From FEN-987 sp964598845 (GTDB taxonomy: Archaea; Thermoproteota; Bathyarchaeia; 40CM-2-53-6), in assembly GCA_964598845.1 (NCBI GenBank), contig CAZRDM010000006.1, forward strand, positions 48,145 through 112,144: a stretch of DNA of 64,000 nucleotides. The letters are read 5' to 3'. Positions within the stretch are counted from its first letter, which is position 1; each line of letters begins with the position of its first letter. The notes beneath the pieces were generated by a model. That model ran no database searches, had not been told where the DNA came from, and saw nothing but the letters and a program-made list of their open reading frames with translations. Both the position numbers and the translations under genes were made by a program. Of this stretch, positions 41,014-50,245 are shown piece after piece.

Positions 41014-42117
41014 CTATCGCTGCTCATTTGGCGCTGCAAACGAATCGAGCGTGTGTTCAGCGACTGGTCTCGGCGTCGCATCCTCTATTCCAGAAAGCCT
41101 CACTCCAACGAGCCTTATCTTCTTTGGATAGTTCCTAAACTCGTCTGCGAGAGCATGAACAGTCTCGACAATCGCATCCTTGCTGTTAAGGGGAGAACGG
41201 AGGGTCTTGGCGCGCGTATATGTCTCGAAGCCAGTAAACCTGATCTTCAGGGTGACAGTCCGAAAGATCTTCCGTTCGTCGACCAGTCTCCTATGAACTG
41301 TTTCGACAAGCGTTAGGAGCTGATTATTGACTACTGACCAGTCATCTGTGTCCACTTCAAAAGTCTGTTCTGCTCCGATAGATTTCATCACGTAAGTCTC
41401 TTGAACTTCGACGCGCTCCTCGGCATTAGCAATGGCCCAAGCCCATATTGCGGATTTCCCAAACCGTCTGTAGAGCTCCTTAGGAGGATACCCTGCGAGG
41501 TCACCAATTGTCCTAATACCGAATTCATTCAGTCGACGTTCCGTTTTCCTACCGATCCCAGATATCTTGGACACCTGCAACGGCGCTAGAAATTCCTTTA
41601 CACCCTCGGGGTCGACATATGTTAGACCATCTGGTTTCTGCAAGTCCGAGGCTATCTTGGCTGCTGACTTGTTTGGTGCTATTCCAATAGAGCAGCCAAG
41701 CCCTTCCAACTGCTTCAAGTCAGACTTGATGCGTCTGGCGAGTTCGATCGGTCCACCATGTTTCACGCAGCTTTCTGTCACATCCAAAAATGCCTCATCG
41801 ACGCTTACCTGTTCGAACTTGTCCGCGAATTCTCTTAGTAATTCCATCACATCGAAGGACACTTCTGCATACAATGCCAGATTCGGTCGGATGTAGATGC
41901 CGTCAGGACAAAGCTTGTATGCCCTCGAAATCGGCTGCCCAGAATGAACGCCTAGCTTTCTAGCTTCGTAGGAGCATGCGACCACCACACCTCGCCCTTT
42001 TCCTCCCCTTGGATCCGCGCCAATTATCAAAGGCTTGGCGCAAAGAGACGGATTTTCTCTTTGCTCAACAGACGCATAGAAGGCGTCCAGGTCCACGTGG
42101 AAGATGACTCGCGACAA
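41014..42117 (-). CDS. dinB: DNA polymerase IV (Dpo4/DinB type, Y family)
   Basis: Translesion DNA polymerase. Motifs: VIFHVDLDAFYASVEQRENP (catalytic Asp and steric-gate region), VVACSYEARKLGVHSGQPIS, VSVDEAFLDVT (metal-binding Asp-Glu), a helix-hairpin-helix thumb SKISGIGRKTERRLNEFGIR and a little-finger domain. 367 aa equals Dpo4 lengths. The last residues lack an obvious PCNA-binding peptide (the end reads LDSFAAPNEQR). It is 18 bp after the DUF72 gene and shares its strand, so they form an operon. Confidence 0.95.
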   Translation of the reverse strand: MSRVIFHVDLDAFYASVEQRENPSLCAKPLIIGADPRGGKGRGVVVACSYEARKLGVHSGQPISRAYKLCPDGIYIRPNLALYAEVSFDVMELLREFADKFEQVSVDEAFLDVTESCVKHGGPIELARRIKSDLKQLEGLGCSIGIAPNKSAAKIASDLQKPDGLTYVDPEGVKEFLAPLQVSKISGIGRKTERRLNEFGIRTIGDLAGYPPKELYRRFGKSAIWAWAIANAEERVEVQETYVMKSIGAEQTFEVDTDDWSVVNNQLLTLVETVHRRLVDERKIFRTVTLKIRFTGFETYTRAKTLRSPLNSKDAIVETVHALADEFRNYPKKIRLVGVRLSGIEDATPRPVAEHTLDSFAAPNEQR

Positions 42118-42135
42118 TTCGAGCGCAACGAGTAC

Positions 42136-42951
42136 TTATTGCGGTGCAGAGAAATCGAACAATTTCCTTTGCGGCGCAGGGCCTTCTCTCAGATCAGACC
42201 AGTCAAGTTCGACAAGGCCCATCAATCGTCTGAATTCATTCACTGATCCGGGACCGAAACCGGCAAAATGATTGTTAAAGAAAATGAACCGCTGCCTAAC
42301 AGTTTCTCCGACTTCCTGAAGGGTATTATTCCAAGTTCTCATCACTTCAGTTTGATCCCTCTGCAGCTCTCCGAATTCGCTCAGGGACCTATCCCCAACG
42401 AGGCGGAGATAAACTAAATCGGCGGTCACGGTCGGCGGCGTCGTTAGGTACTGGTTGACTGACCAGACTTGGCAGATGTTGTTGTCTCGAAGTAGGCTCT
42501 CCACTTCCTTGTTGAACCAAGACCTGTGTCGGAACTCAATAGCGTATCGGTATTGATTGCTCAGGGCTACCATGAATTCTGATAGTGCCTTCAAATGTTT
42601 GGGATGCTTGAATGAGGGAGGCAACTGGACACATATCGGACCGAGCTTCTCCTGCAGCAGGCTAATAGTTTTGAGAAAATGCTCCATGTATGAGCCAACA
42701 TTCTCCAGACGCTGATCATGGGTGATTCGTTTTGGCAATTTCGGAGCGAACACGAACCTAGACGGCGTTGAATTGTACCATTGCTCTACCATGCTTAGGG
42801 ATGGTGCGCGGTAGAATGAGGAGTCAATCTCCACGCAGTCAAAGACTCGCGAGTAGAGTCTTAGATAGTCTTGCGGACGAGCGTCTTTGGGATAGAATGG
42901 GCCCACCCAGTCCCCGTATGACCAGCCGCTACAACCGATCCGAATGCTCAA
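42136..42951 (-). CDS. DUF72 (YecE-like) protein
   Basis: IRIGCSGWSYGDWVGPFYPK is the DUF72 signature start, with VEIDSSFYRAPS, FAPKLPKRITHDQRL, and VYLRLVGDRSLSEFGELQRD plus FIFFNNHFAGFGPGSV near the end. The fold is a TIM barrel; the biochemical role is unknown though neighbours are often DNA-repair genes, as here with DinB downstream in the same transcript. 271 aa, start ATG 42951. Confidence 0.9.
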   Translation of the reverse strand: MSIRIGCSGWSYGDWVGPFYPKDARPQDYLRLYSRVFDCVEIDSSFYRAPSLSMVEQWYNSTPSRFVFAPKLPKRITHDQRLENVGSYMEHFLKTISLLQEKLGPICVQLPPSFKHPKHLKALSEFMVALSNQYRYAIEFRHRSWFNKEVESLLRDNNICQVWSVNQYLTTPPTVTADLVYLRLVGDRSLSEFGELQRDQTEVMRTWNNTLQEVGETVRQRFIFFNNHFAGFGPGSVNEFRRLMGLVELDWSDLREGPAPQRKLFDFSAPQ

Positions 42952-43014
42952 CCGTACTCCCCGGAAGATGCCTACACATCAGAGGGAAAACGCCGCGTAG
43001 GATAATCCTTCCTC

Positions 43015-43809
43015 ATGAAAGTTGCACACCGGCAAGCTTTACTTCTTGCAGGGAAGCCCTTGGGACGAACGGCGGTGGCTAGAATGGTGCCCACAGTGGA
43101 TGCAGCGAGCCGGCATGGGAAGGGCTCTAAGAGTGAACCGGTCAGACCGTTCCGTAAGACTGTCCAAATAGCGACAGTCGGGGAGGAGTCGGGGGGTGTT
43201 CTGGCGGGCGTCAGAAATGCGCCTGCCAACAAGCTGGTTCTGATATGTTATGAACGCGACAAAGAGGTTGCGAGACGCCTAGGCAAGAGTATGACGGACA
43301 GTCTCAAGACAGAGGTTGAAGTCTACGACAAGATAAGGCCTGAACAATGCTACAAGGACATCATGCAGATCTTCACGCAGATCGTGGAGAAGAATCGCGA
43401 GCACTACGATGATTTTCTCCTCAACGTGAGCAGCGGCGACAAAATGATATGCATTGCTGCAGCCGTCACTTCGTTCATACTTGGCTTCAAGGCGTTTTTC
43501 TGCAAGGGCGACGAATGCGTCATGCTTCCTCCGATGAAACTCAGCTATACAGAGATGGTTTCGGAGGTCAAGATGAGCATTCTGAAAGCACTCGATGGGG
43601 TTGGAGGAGAGGTCGAAAGCTTAGACGAGCTCGGTAAGTTGACGAACTACGGGAAGCCTTTGTTGAGCTACCATATTCACGGGTCGGAGGACGCGCGAGG
43701 ACTGATCGATCTCGGACTCGTAGACGCAGTCCGTCATTCGAGAGGCAAGACAAAGGTCACTCTGACAACACTAGGGAAGATGTTGCTCGTCGAGAAAATA
43801 GAGGCATAA
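43015..43809 (+). CDS. CARF-type sensor with winged helix (DUF6293/Csa3-like)
   Basis: Residues ~48-170 form a Rossmann-like CARF domain: VQIATVGEESGGVLAGVR, NKLVLICYERDKEVARRLGK, LLNVSSGDKMICIAAAVTS and GFKAFFCKGDE. Residues ~195-264 are a winged helix (LDELGKLTNYGKPLLSYHIH, GLIDLGLVDAVRHSRGKTKV). CARF proteins bind cyclic oligoadenylates in CRISPR settings, but DUF6293 members occur in archaea without nearby CRISPR loci; none is seen here. It may be a nucleotide-sensing transcription regulator. The N-terminal ~45 residues look dispensable, so the start could be later. Confidence 0.75.
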   Translation: MKVAHRQALLLAGKPLGRTAVARMVPTVDAASRHGKGSKSEPVRPFRKTVQIATVGEESGGVLAGVRNAPANKLVLICYERDKEVARRLGKSMTDSLKTEVEVYDKIRPEQCYKDIMQIFTQIVEKNREHYDDFLLNVSSGDKMICIAAAVTSFILGFKAFFCKGDECVMLPPMKLSYTEMVSEVKMSILKALDGVGGEVESLDELGKLTNYGKPLLSYHIHGSEDARGLIDLGLVDAVRHSRGKTKVTLTTLGKMLLVEKIEA

Positions 43810-43893
43810 CGGCGTTAGGCAACCAATTCGGACCGGCCGAGCAATCAATTCTTATGTTCTCAGTTCACTTTCTTACCTCTCATATACCAAGCG

Positions 43894-44532
43894 ATGCTGG
43901 AAGCAATGGTTCTCACACTTTTCCAAGAAGCCTACAGCCACTGGTGCGTGAAAGTCCGGAAGATACTCAACTACAAAGGTCTCAAGTACGAAATCAAGAA
44001 TGTCGGTTACCACGATAAGAGGGAACTGATCAGAGCCACGGGCCAAGATTATGTTCCGGCTATCGTGAACGACGGACAGATCATCACCTATCCCGACATT
44101 CCGGATTACTTGGAGAAACTCGCATCTAGTCCAACAATCTACCCAAACGGAACACGAGCTCTTTGCAAGGCGTTGGAGAACTGGGCACATTCCCGGCTCG
44201 AAGAGGTTGTATGGAGATACTGTGTGGTCGACTTTCCCAAGACGTTCGCCGATGACTTGGAGCGTTGGGTCTTCGTGGAAATGCAGGAACTCAAGCGAGG
44301 CCCGTTAGAGTTGATGGAGGTCAGGCGACCTGTCCTCAAAGCGGACATGGAGGCGCACCTCCAGATTGTGGAGGACGTGTTGGCGGACCATCGATTCATG
44401 CTGGGCGATAGACTGAGCCTTGCAGACTTCGCGGTCTTCGGCGCCATATCTCCGCTAACCTACTCGAGAAATAAACTACCCGAGAAATTCGCAGACCTAC
44501 AAGCCTGGTTCAATTCAATCGACAAGATCTGA
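43894..44532 (+). CDS. Glutathione-S-transferase-like protein
   Basis: VLTLFQEAYSHWCVKVRKIL then NYKGLKYEIKNVGYHDKREL are the thioredoxin-like GST N-domain with Cys in the S/CxxC-type position. VPAIVNDGQIITYPDIPDYL supplies the cis-Pro, and HRFMLGDRLSLADFAVFGAI is the N-capping Asp motif of the helical C-domain. GSTs are rare in archaea, and glutathione usually absent, so the thiol co-substrate is unclear; a disulfide or stringent-starvation-like role is possible. The start could be ATG 43909. Confidence 0.85.
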   Translation: MLEAMVLTLFQEAYSHWCVKVRKILNYKGLKYEIKNVGYHDKRELIRATGQDYVPAIVNDGQIITYPDIPDYLEKLASSPTIYPNGTRALCKALENWAHSRLEEVVWRYCVVDFPKTFADDLERWVFVEMQELKRGPLELMEVRRPVLKADMEAHLQIVEDVLADHRFMLGDRLSLADFAVFGAISPLTYSRNKLPEKFADLQAWFNSIDKI

Positions 44533-44570
44533 GAACTCTCGTAGCAAAGCTTCCCCGAACCTGGGCTCGA

Positions 44571-45134
44571 GTGATGCATAGCGTCGAGCGCTCGCGGATT
44601 AGGGACTCTCCTTCCGTCTGGATGGCGATAATCTTAGTCCTAGTGTATTTCGTAATGGGTGTGCTAGGAGGAGATCTGCTGTCTCTGAACTATGACTTAG
44701 CCTACCCGTTTGCACAAGTGAATTCTGCGGTCTGGCAAGGTGCGGTTTGGGGGCTTTTCACATCGATGTTCTTACACGCGAATCCAATGCATCTTGCAGG
44801 GAACATACTCTTCCTTCTTATCTTCGGGACATCACTCGAAGAGCAGGTCTCAAGACAGAAATGGCTGGTCACTTACTTCTTGAGCGGTCTAGCTGGTAAT
44901 ATCGCTTTTCTCTTTCTTGGAGGAAATGCCGTCGGTGTCGGAGCCTCCGGGGCGATCTGGGGTCTGCTTGCCGCGGCAGGTGGAATCAGAGGACTCTTCG
45001 GCGCAATCTTCTACTTGGGCCTGAACATTTTCGCAGGTGGAGGTTTCCTCGCACATGCAGGAGGACTCCTCGGTGGTCTGGCATTGCGCTACCTGTGGCT
45101 GGCGAGACAACCCTGGAATCCTCCCACTCGATAA
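44571..45134 (+). CDS. Rhomboid family intramembrane serine protease
   Basis: Six membrane helices in 187 aa. The HANPMHLAGNILFLLIFGTS segment holds the His/Asn oxyanion residues, GVGASGAIWGLLAAAGG contains the catalytic Ser of GxSG, and AHAGGLLGGLALRYL the catalytic His. It cleaves membrane proteins within their helices. It is followed by two coiled-coil genes at 39 and 77 bp. Confidence 0.9.
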   Translation: MMHSVERSRIRDSPSVWMAIILVLVYFVMGVLGGDLLSLNYDLAYPFAQVNSAVWQGAVWGLFTSMFLHANPMHLAGNILFLLIFGTSLEEQVSRQKWLVTYFLSGLAGNIAFLFLGGNAVGVGASGAIWGLLAAAGGIRGLFGAIFYLGLNIFAGGGFLAHAGGLLGGLALRYLWLARQPWNPPTR

Positions 45135-45173
45135 CGCTTCCTCATATATACCGCAACGGGGAACTCTGGGTTT

Positions 45174-46064
45174 ATGGGCTATGAGCCTCGGATGCGCGGC
45201 CCGCGATTTCGAAGACCGACAACGAAGAAACTTTCGGCGAAAGAGAAGCGCGAGCAGAGGGAAGAATCGCTTCCTTACTATCAAGAGCCTGAGCAGGTGG
45301 ATCCGTCCGAAGTCGTAGCCAAGACCTTGAACGCACTCGAGCATCTCGGCAACCAGCGATTCGGACTGCCGCCGTATTCGGAGCATTATCGACGATGGGT
45401 CAAGGACATGAAAGCATTGCTGGAAGAGTTTGAGACGCAACTCCAAAACGCGGCGGATCAACAGTACCGTGAAACTGTGGACAAATCCCTCGCCTTCGTA
45501 AAGGAGGAATTCGACAGGCGCATGGCTGTTGAGGCCGAGAATTCAGTACAGATCTCAAGCCTACAGAAGCGTTTGGACGTGATAGGAATTGAGCTCTCGA
45601 AGCTGGAGCATGAGTACAAAATCGGTGTGAACGAATTCAAGAAAAGGAATGAGAAGACCGCAGCGAAATTGCGGGGAGAGATTGATACACTCGATAAGAA
45701 ACGTCTTCAGATGATCCGCAAGAAGCCCAGTCTCTTTGAAAGGCTCTTCAAAAAACCCGATTTGAAGTTGGAGTCGAATACGAGCGTATTGCGGTCTAAG
45801 AAGGAGAAATTGAGCGAGAGCAGGGAAGGCCTGAAAGCCGAGTTGACGCGCATGAGAGCCGAGTATGAGAAGAAGCGTAGGCAGTTGACTGTGGAACAAG
45901 AAGAACTGCGTACAAAACTCGCCCGATTCAAAGAAGGCACATCCGACGAAACGTTGGAACGTCGTCGCCAAGTATGTCAAGAACTACGCCGCGCCATAAT
46001 CGAAACCGTTGAGAGGACAACAAAGCATGCTCCTCAAGATGTAGACATAGCAGAGGGTTCTTGA
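45174..46064 (+). CDS. Coiled-coil protein A
   Basis: 296 residues, basic N-terminus (RGPRFRRPTTKKLSAKEKRE), then nearly continuous helices from ~85 on: SLQKRLDVIGIELSKLEHEY, KLRGEIDTLDKKRLQMIRKK, a break at KKPSLFERLFKKPDL, then KSKKEKL-type and AELTRMRAEYEKKRRQLTVE heptads. No motif for an enzyme. Together with protein B it looks like a pair of partner filaments or SMC-like accessory proteins. Function unknown. Confidence 0.65.
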   Translation: MGYEPRMRGPRFRRPTTKKLSAKEKREQREESLPYYQEPEQVDPSEVVAKTLNALEHLGNQRFGLPPYSEHYRRWVKDMKALLEEFETQLQNAADQQYRETVDKSLAFVKEEFDRRMAVEAENSVQISSLQKRLDVIGIELSKLEHEYKIGVNEFKKRNEKTAAKLRGEIDTLDKKRLQMIRKKPSLFERLFKKPDLKLESNTSVLRSKKEKLSESREGLKAELTRMRAEYEKKRRQLTVEQEELRTKLARFKEGTSDETLERRRQVCQELRRAIIETVERTTKHAPQDVDIAEGS

Positions 46065-46141
46065 GTTGCGACGTAGATGAAGCGCTCGCTATTCCCCTCA
46101 CATGTTTGCAAGGGGATCCACAGCCCGGTCCAGTGATCGCA

Positions 46142-47362
46142 ATGAGCGCTAAGGTGATTGAGATTGATGCTCTCTCAGTTTTCTGTGACTCCTTGGCCCA
46201 AGACCTAATGAAGCCGCATGAGAAGAGGTTTCAAGAACGAATTAGATCGGTGAAGGAAGCCTCCGTCGGACTATCGAACGCAGCCTCCCGACTTGCCGCA
46301 GGAGTGAAGAACGCCTGGGGTACACTGGAAAAGTTGACTTCGGAGTACGGGATGCGCTTGGCCCAAACAATCCAAGAGATTACAACCGAGCTCTCCCGCA
46401 AAGAATCGAGCCCGAGCTTCGAGGCCGCCGAGAAGTTTCATGATGATGCAGTCGAATTGATGAACAAGATCGTTGTGACGATTCGGAAGTACATTCCGAA
46501 ACTTCACAGAGTCCTCAAGCCGGAGATGACGGCGCTCAACAGCTCCCTAGCTAGGCTTGAGGGCTCCATCAAGGCGCTGGGAGCAGCGTTGGATGAATCT
46601 CCTGGATCAAAGCTTGAAGACCTTCGACGAGGGGCTCAGGAAATCGTTCAAAAACACCGCGAACTGGTTGAGCTTAGGGAGAAGGAACGAAAGGAGAACC
46701 AATCTCTCCAGGACATCTCCGAACAAGAGCAGAATCTGCTCTTGGAGAAAGAGAAACTTGCCTCGACAAATGATTTCCTTGAATTGAGGAGCTATGAGGA
46801 TTCGCTGAAAGCGAAAGAGGACGAGATTAAGCAGTTCGTTCAACCGCTGACGAAGCCTCTCCTCAAACTGGAACGCCTAGCGTCCACCAAGGAATCTTTG
46901 CCCATGGACATGGGATTGCTTCGAAGTCTTGTTGAGAAACCTGTGGAGGCCGTGCTAACCGGTCAGTTGTTCGCCATCACCGAGCTCCTTGAGAAATTGG
47001 AGGAATCGCTCGTGAAGGGTGAGGTGGAATTTGAGGATAGACGACATCGAAAGGCGATGGAGACAATCGGTGCCATCAGAACTGGCTCGATTGACAGGAT
47101 GAGAGAGGAATACTTGGCTATACAGGCGAATCTGCAGGAAACTCTCAGACAGCTGAAAGGTAAGGGATTGGTTGACCAGATGGAGAAACTCGATCAGAGA
47201 CTGGTGGAAACGCGCTCGAGGAAGGAAGAGACATCGAACCGTCAGAAGGAGCTGCGAAGGAAAGTAGATGATTTGGCAAGAGCAGTTACGAAACGGAAAG
47301 TGTCGGTGGAGCTGCTGATTTCTAAGGTTGCCCGTCAATCTGTTACAGTTCGTGCTGGATGA
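46142..47362 (+). CDS. Coiled-coil protein B
   Basis: ~406 residues, almost all helical: KFHDDAVELMNKIVVTIRKY, RELVELREKERKENQSLQDI, EDSLKAKEDEIKQFVQPLTK, EKLDQRLVETRSRKEETSNR, ending in ELRRKVDDLARAVTKR. ATG 46142 (SAKVIEIDAL) is preferred; the frame opens at 46061 overlapping the preceding stop, but that part is not protein-like. Same operon as coiled-coil A and perhaps the rhomboid gene. Resembles long rod proteins but has no ATPase head. Confidence 0.6.
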   Translation: MSAKVIEIDALSVFCDSLAQDLMKPHEKRFQERIRSVKEASVGLSNAASRLAAGVKNAWGTLEKLTSEYGMRLAQTIQEITTELSRKESSPSFEAAEKFHDDAVELMNKIVVTIRKYIPKLHRVLKPEMTALNSSLARLEGSIKALGAALDESPGSKLEDLRRGAQEIVQKHRELVELREKERKENQSLQDISEQEQNLLLEKEKLASTNDFLELRSYEDSLKAKEDEIKQFVQPLTKPLLKLERLASTKESLPMDMGLLRSLVEKPVEAVLTGQLFAITELLEKLEESLVKGEVEFEDRRHRKAMETIGAIRTGSIDRMREEYLAIQANLQETLRQLKGKGLVDQMEKLDQRLVETRSRKEETSNRQKELRRKVDDLARAVTKRKVSVELLISKVARQSVTVRAG

Positions 47363-47488
47363 GAAGAAGAGCTGTGCATATGTAGCCTATTTTCTAGCCA
47401 TTCTTGAACCGCTGATCAGCATCAGGATTCCTTGTGCATCGAATCATGAAGCTGTCCCATGAAGGTCCCAGCCTCCTTTCGGAATTGT

Positions 47489-48262
47489 TCATCCGTGCGG
47501 GAGTAAGAGGGCCATGCCCATCACCAGCGAAAAGCCCAGAGCCATTGAGACGACGACCATCGGGCTCCTCGCTTCATGCTGAAGCTCCGGGACGAGGTCG
47601 GCGGCTGAGACATAGATGAACGTCCCAGCTGACAGTCCCAGACCTAGCGGGATTACAAAGTTACCCAATCCAACAAACAAGATACCTACGGCTATTCCGA
47701 CGGGAGTGTCTGCTGCGGTTGCGAGGACGTAAAGCATAGCTTGCTTCTTCGTTTCGGTGCTTCCCAGAGCTAAGGATAGGGCGGCGAATGAGTCTGGGAT
47801 CTGGTGAATGGCCACGGCCAACGTAACAATAAGACCTACCTCAGGACCTGCTGTGAAGCCCACTGGAATAACGAAGCCGTCCATGAATCCGTGAAATGTC
47901 AGTGCGCTGACTCCCATTAAGCCATGTCTCGGGTCGAGTGGTTTCCCGTGTATGTGGAAGTGCCCGCCATGAATCTCTTGGGTCGTCAGCAGATACCTCT
48001 CCACGATGAGGAGAATGAAGAATCCAACTCCGATGCCTGAGGGAACATAGATTGAAAGTAAGGATAACTCCTCAGCGATGGAGAATGCTTCAGGAAGAAT
48101 GTCCACAAACGTGACTCCACCCAGGATTCCAGCACTGAAACCGAGCATGAGGTGCAGGACTCCTTCGCTGATCTTCACTTTCATGAATGGGAGTATAGCG
48201 ATGATGAGCGGCGTCGCGAAAGTGATCAGAGCCCAGTACACTAGGTCCCAGATCGATACCAT
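47489..48262 (-). CDS. ZIP-family divalent metal transporter
   Basis: Seven to eight membrane helices with ZIP signatures: GFSAGILGGVTFVDILPEAF in helix 2-3, a His-rich loop (EIHGGHFHIHGKP), and LTFHGFMDGFVIPVGFTAGP plus VAIHQIPDSFAALSLALGST, the metal-binding H-x-x-P/D-x-x of helices 4 and 5. It brings zinc, iron or manganese into the cytoplasm. ATG 48262 is preferred to the upstream ATG at 48319, which adds a basic 19-residue stretch. Confidence 0.9.
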   Translation of the reverse strand: MVSIWDLVYWALITFATPLIIAILPFMKVKISEGVLHLMLGFSAGILGGVTFVDILPEAFSIAEELSLLSIYVPSGIGVGFFILLIVERYLLTTQEIHGGHFHIHGKPLDPRHGLMGVSALTFHGFMDGFVIPVGFTAGPEVGLIVTLAVAIHQIPDSFAALSLALGSTETKKQAMLYVLATAADTPVGIAVGILFVGLGNFVIPLGLGLSAGTFIYVSAADLVPELQHEARSPMVVVSMALGFSLVMGMALLLPHG

Positions 48263-48412
48263 GAAAAGCCGCTCTATCCCTACAAGCACCCGCAACATGC
48301 GTAAAAATCTCTTGGGCAAGCAGGGACTGGTGACTTGCTATGTCCCGAAAGGACTCGTTTCAACGCTTATGATTGATATCTATCAGAATTGAGACAACTC
48401 GGAGAGGAGAGA

Positions 48413-48855
48413 TTGGCTTCACAAATCGAAGAGAGCTTCATTGATGTCCACCTCCGTCCGCCTACCAAGGAGTTTCCGATCGACGCTGGAGGCGCATATT
48501 TTGAGGCAGCGTCAAGCTCCGCTATTCTGATCCAATGTTGATGGATGATGTTGCTGCCGACTTCCCAGACTTGAAACTGATCATCGCGCATCCGGGATGG
48601 CCTAGCAGGACGGGCAATTGGCCTTTGCACAAGGAGAATGTATGCATCCACCTCTCTGGCTAGTCGCCGAAGTATTTCCAACCACTCCTCGTCACATACA
48701 TGACGGAACTGATTCCGCAAAAATTCCTTCTTGGAACCAACTACCCTATGCTTACTCCGCGGCGTTGGCTTCAGGGCTTTTACAGCCTACAGCTTAGCGA
48801 CGACGTCAGAACGATGATCCGGAGGGAAAATGCTCGGAGATTACTGAGACTGTAG
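48413..48855 (+). pseudogene. Amidohydrolase (Amidohydro_2) pseudogene
   Basis: TTG 48413 starts ASQIEESFIDVHLRPPTKEF, PIDAGGAYFEAA, the N-terminus of an amidohydrolase-2 protein (metal-binding DxHxxP-like, here DVHLRP). The frame then loses about 200 residues and, from 48535, continues as DDVAADFPDLKLIIAHPGWP, LHKENVCIHLSG, a TAG at 48661, SPKYFQPLL, FLLGTNYPMLTPRRWL and a final helix to 48855. LSGWSP is the family pattern, so TAG replaces Trp. Large deletion plus nonsense mutation: a dead gene. Confidence 0.65.
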
Positions 48856-48903
48856 TTGACAACCTAGAACTCGCCGAGCTCTTTCGCAGTTGCGATGTAC
48901 ACT

Positions 48904-50208
48904 TCAGTTGCTAGACTGTAGAATGGAACTGTAAGCGTCGATGTCGAGAAAGCCATGTCCGCTTATGTTTACAAGAATGCATTTCTCTTCACCCTTTGCC
49001 TCCGCAACCTTCGCTTCGTCTACCGCTGCCTTGACGGCGTGAGCTGATTCTCCTGCAATTAACCATCCCTCCGCCTCAAGGAATAGTCTTGCTGCAGAAA
49101 AGACGACGACCTCATCTTTAGGAAAGGCGACAGCTCTCACATGTCCATCGTGTTTCAGTGCACTTATGATCGGAGCCGCCGCATGATACCGCAGACCGTC
49201 AGACCGTATCGGAGGCATCACCGTGTCATGGCCGAGTGTGTACATCATCATTAGCGGCGTGTGGCCAGCAGCATCACCGAAATCATACCGATACTCGCCT
49301 CTTACCAGGTTGGGCGCTGCTTCCGATTGAGCAGCTAGGAATTCACACCGTCTCTTCCCCGCCAGAACCTCTCCAACAAATGGAAGCGCGATACCTCCGA
49401 AATTTGAGCCCCCTCCAAGGCAACCGACAATCAGATCAGGCGAGTCCGATACCTGCTCGAATTGCTTGATCGCCTCAAGCCCGATAATCGATTGATGTAT
49501 CAGAACGTGATTTAGCACGGAACCCAAACAGTAAACTCGATCGGGTGAGCCATCAGTATACTCGAGACCTTCCGAGACTGCTATACCGAGAGACCCCGGA
49601 TGATCCGCGTCTTCCTCAAGCAGTTTCCTTCCGAATGAGGTTTCCGCACTTGGTGACGCATTGACCGTAGCCCCATACATTTCCATGAGCGTCCGGCGTT
49701 GAGCTTTCCAGTTGTAGACAGCTCTCACCCAAAAGATAACGGTTGAAAGCCCCATCAAGCGGGCCGCGTAGGCAAGGGCGGTTCCCCACTGCCCTGCGCC
49801 CGTTTCCGTGACAAGGACCTTCTTGCCCTCCTTTGCTGCGTAGTACGCCTGCGCGAGTGCCGTGTTCACCTTGTGTGAACCTGTTGGACTTAGATCCTCT
49901 CTCTTGTAGTAGATTCTGACCTTCCTGAGTCCCAATTTCTCTTCAAGTCGATAAGCCCTGTAAAGCGGCCTTGGCCTGCCCGCTTGAATGTAAAGTTCCC
50001 TTATGCCTTCAGGGATGTCGATCCACCTTGACTCAGAGGATTCCTGTCTGAGACATTCACGAATCATCCTCCTACCCAATCCTTCCAGCCTCGACTCACC
50101 TTCTGGAGGATCTTTAGCGGATGGAAGAGGGATCGGCAAATCAGGTGTTACGTTATACCACTTGGTTGGAAGTTCATCAACCGGGAGCGATATCTGTGCC
50201 TGCTTCAA
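48904..50208 (-). CDS. trpB: Tryptophan synthase beta chain, TrpB2 type
   Basis: PLP enzyme forming L-tryptophan from indole and serine. YKREDLSPTGSHKVNTALAQ contains the PLP lysine, LVTETGAGQWGTALAYAARL the active-site acid, and DLIVGCLGGGSNFGGIALPF the phosphate loop. Longer N-terminus and 434 aa are typical of TrpB2, which lacks a TrpA partner in many archaea; there is no trpA here. Start ATG 50208. Confidence 0.95.
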   Translation of the reverse strand: MKQAQISLPVDELPTKWYNVTPDLPIPLPSAKDPPEGESRLEGLGRRMIRECLRQESSESRWIDIPEGIRELYIQAGRPRPLYRAYRLEEKLGLRKVRIYYKREDLSPTGSHKVNTALAQAYYAAKEGKKVLVTETGAGQWGTALAYAARLMGLSTVIFWVRAVYNWKAQRRTLMEMYGATVNASPSAETSFGRKLLEEDADHPGSLGIAVSEGLEYTDGSPDRVYCLGSVLNHVLIHQSIIGLEAIKQFEQVSDSPDLIVGCLGGGSNFGGIALPFVGEVLAGKRRCEFLAAQSEAAPNLVRGEYRYDFGDAAGHTPLMMMYTLGHDTVMPPIRSDGLRYHAAAPIISALKHDGHVRAVAFPKDEVVVFSAARLFLEAEGWLIAGESAHAVKAAVDEAKVAEAKGEEKCILVNISGHGFLDIDAYSSILQSSN

Positions 50209-50245
50209 GAATTCGCCCTGCTATGGCGGGGATGAGCCATACTAC

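Noticed and set aside
48661..48663. TAG in the amidohydrolase read as pyrrolysine
   Set aside because: The gene also lacks about 200 internal residues and the family has Trp here; no Pyl genes were seen in the window.
48367..48720. Minus-strand frame opposite the amidohydrolase relic
   Set aside because: The plus strand shows clear family motifs; the minus frame is its shadow.
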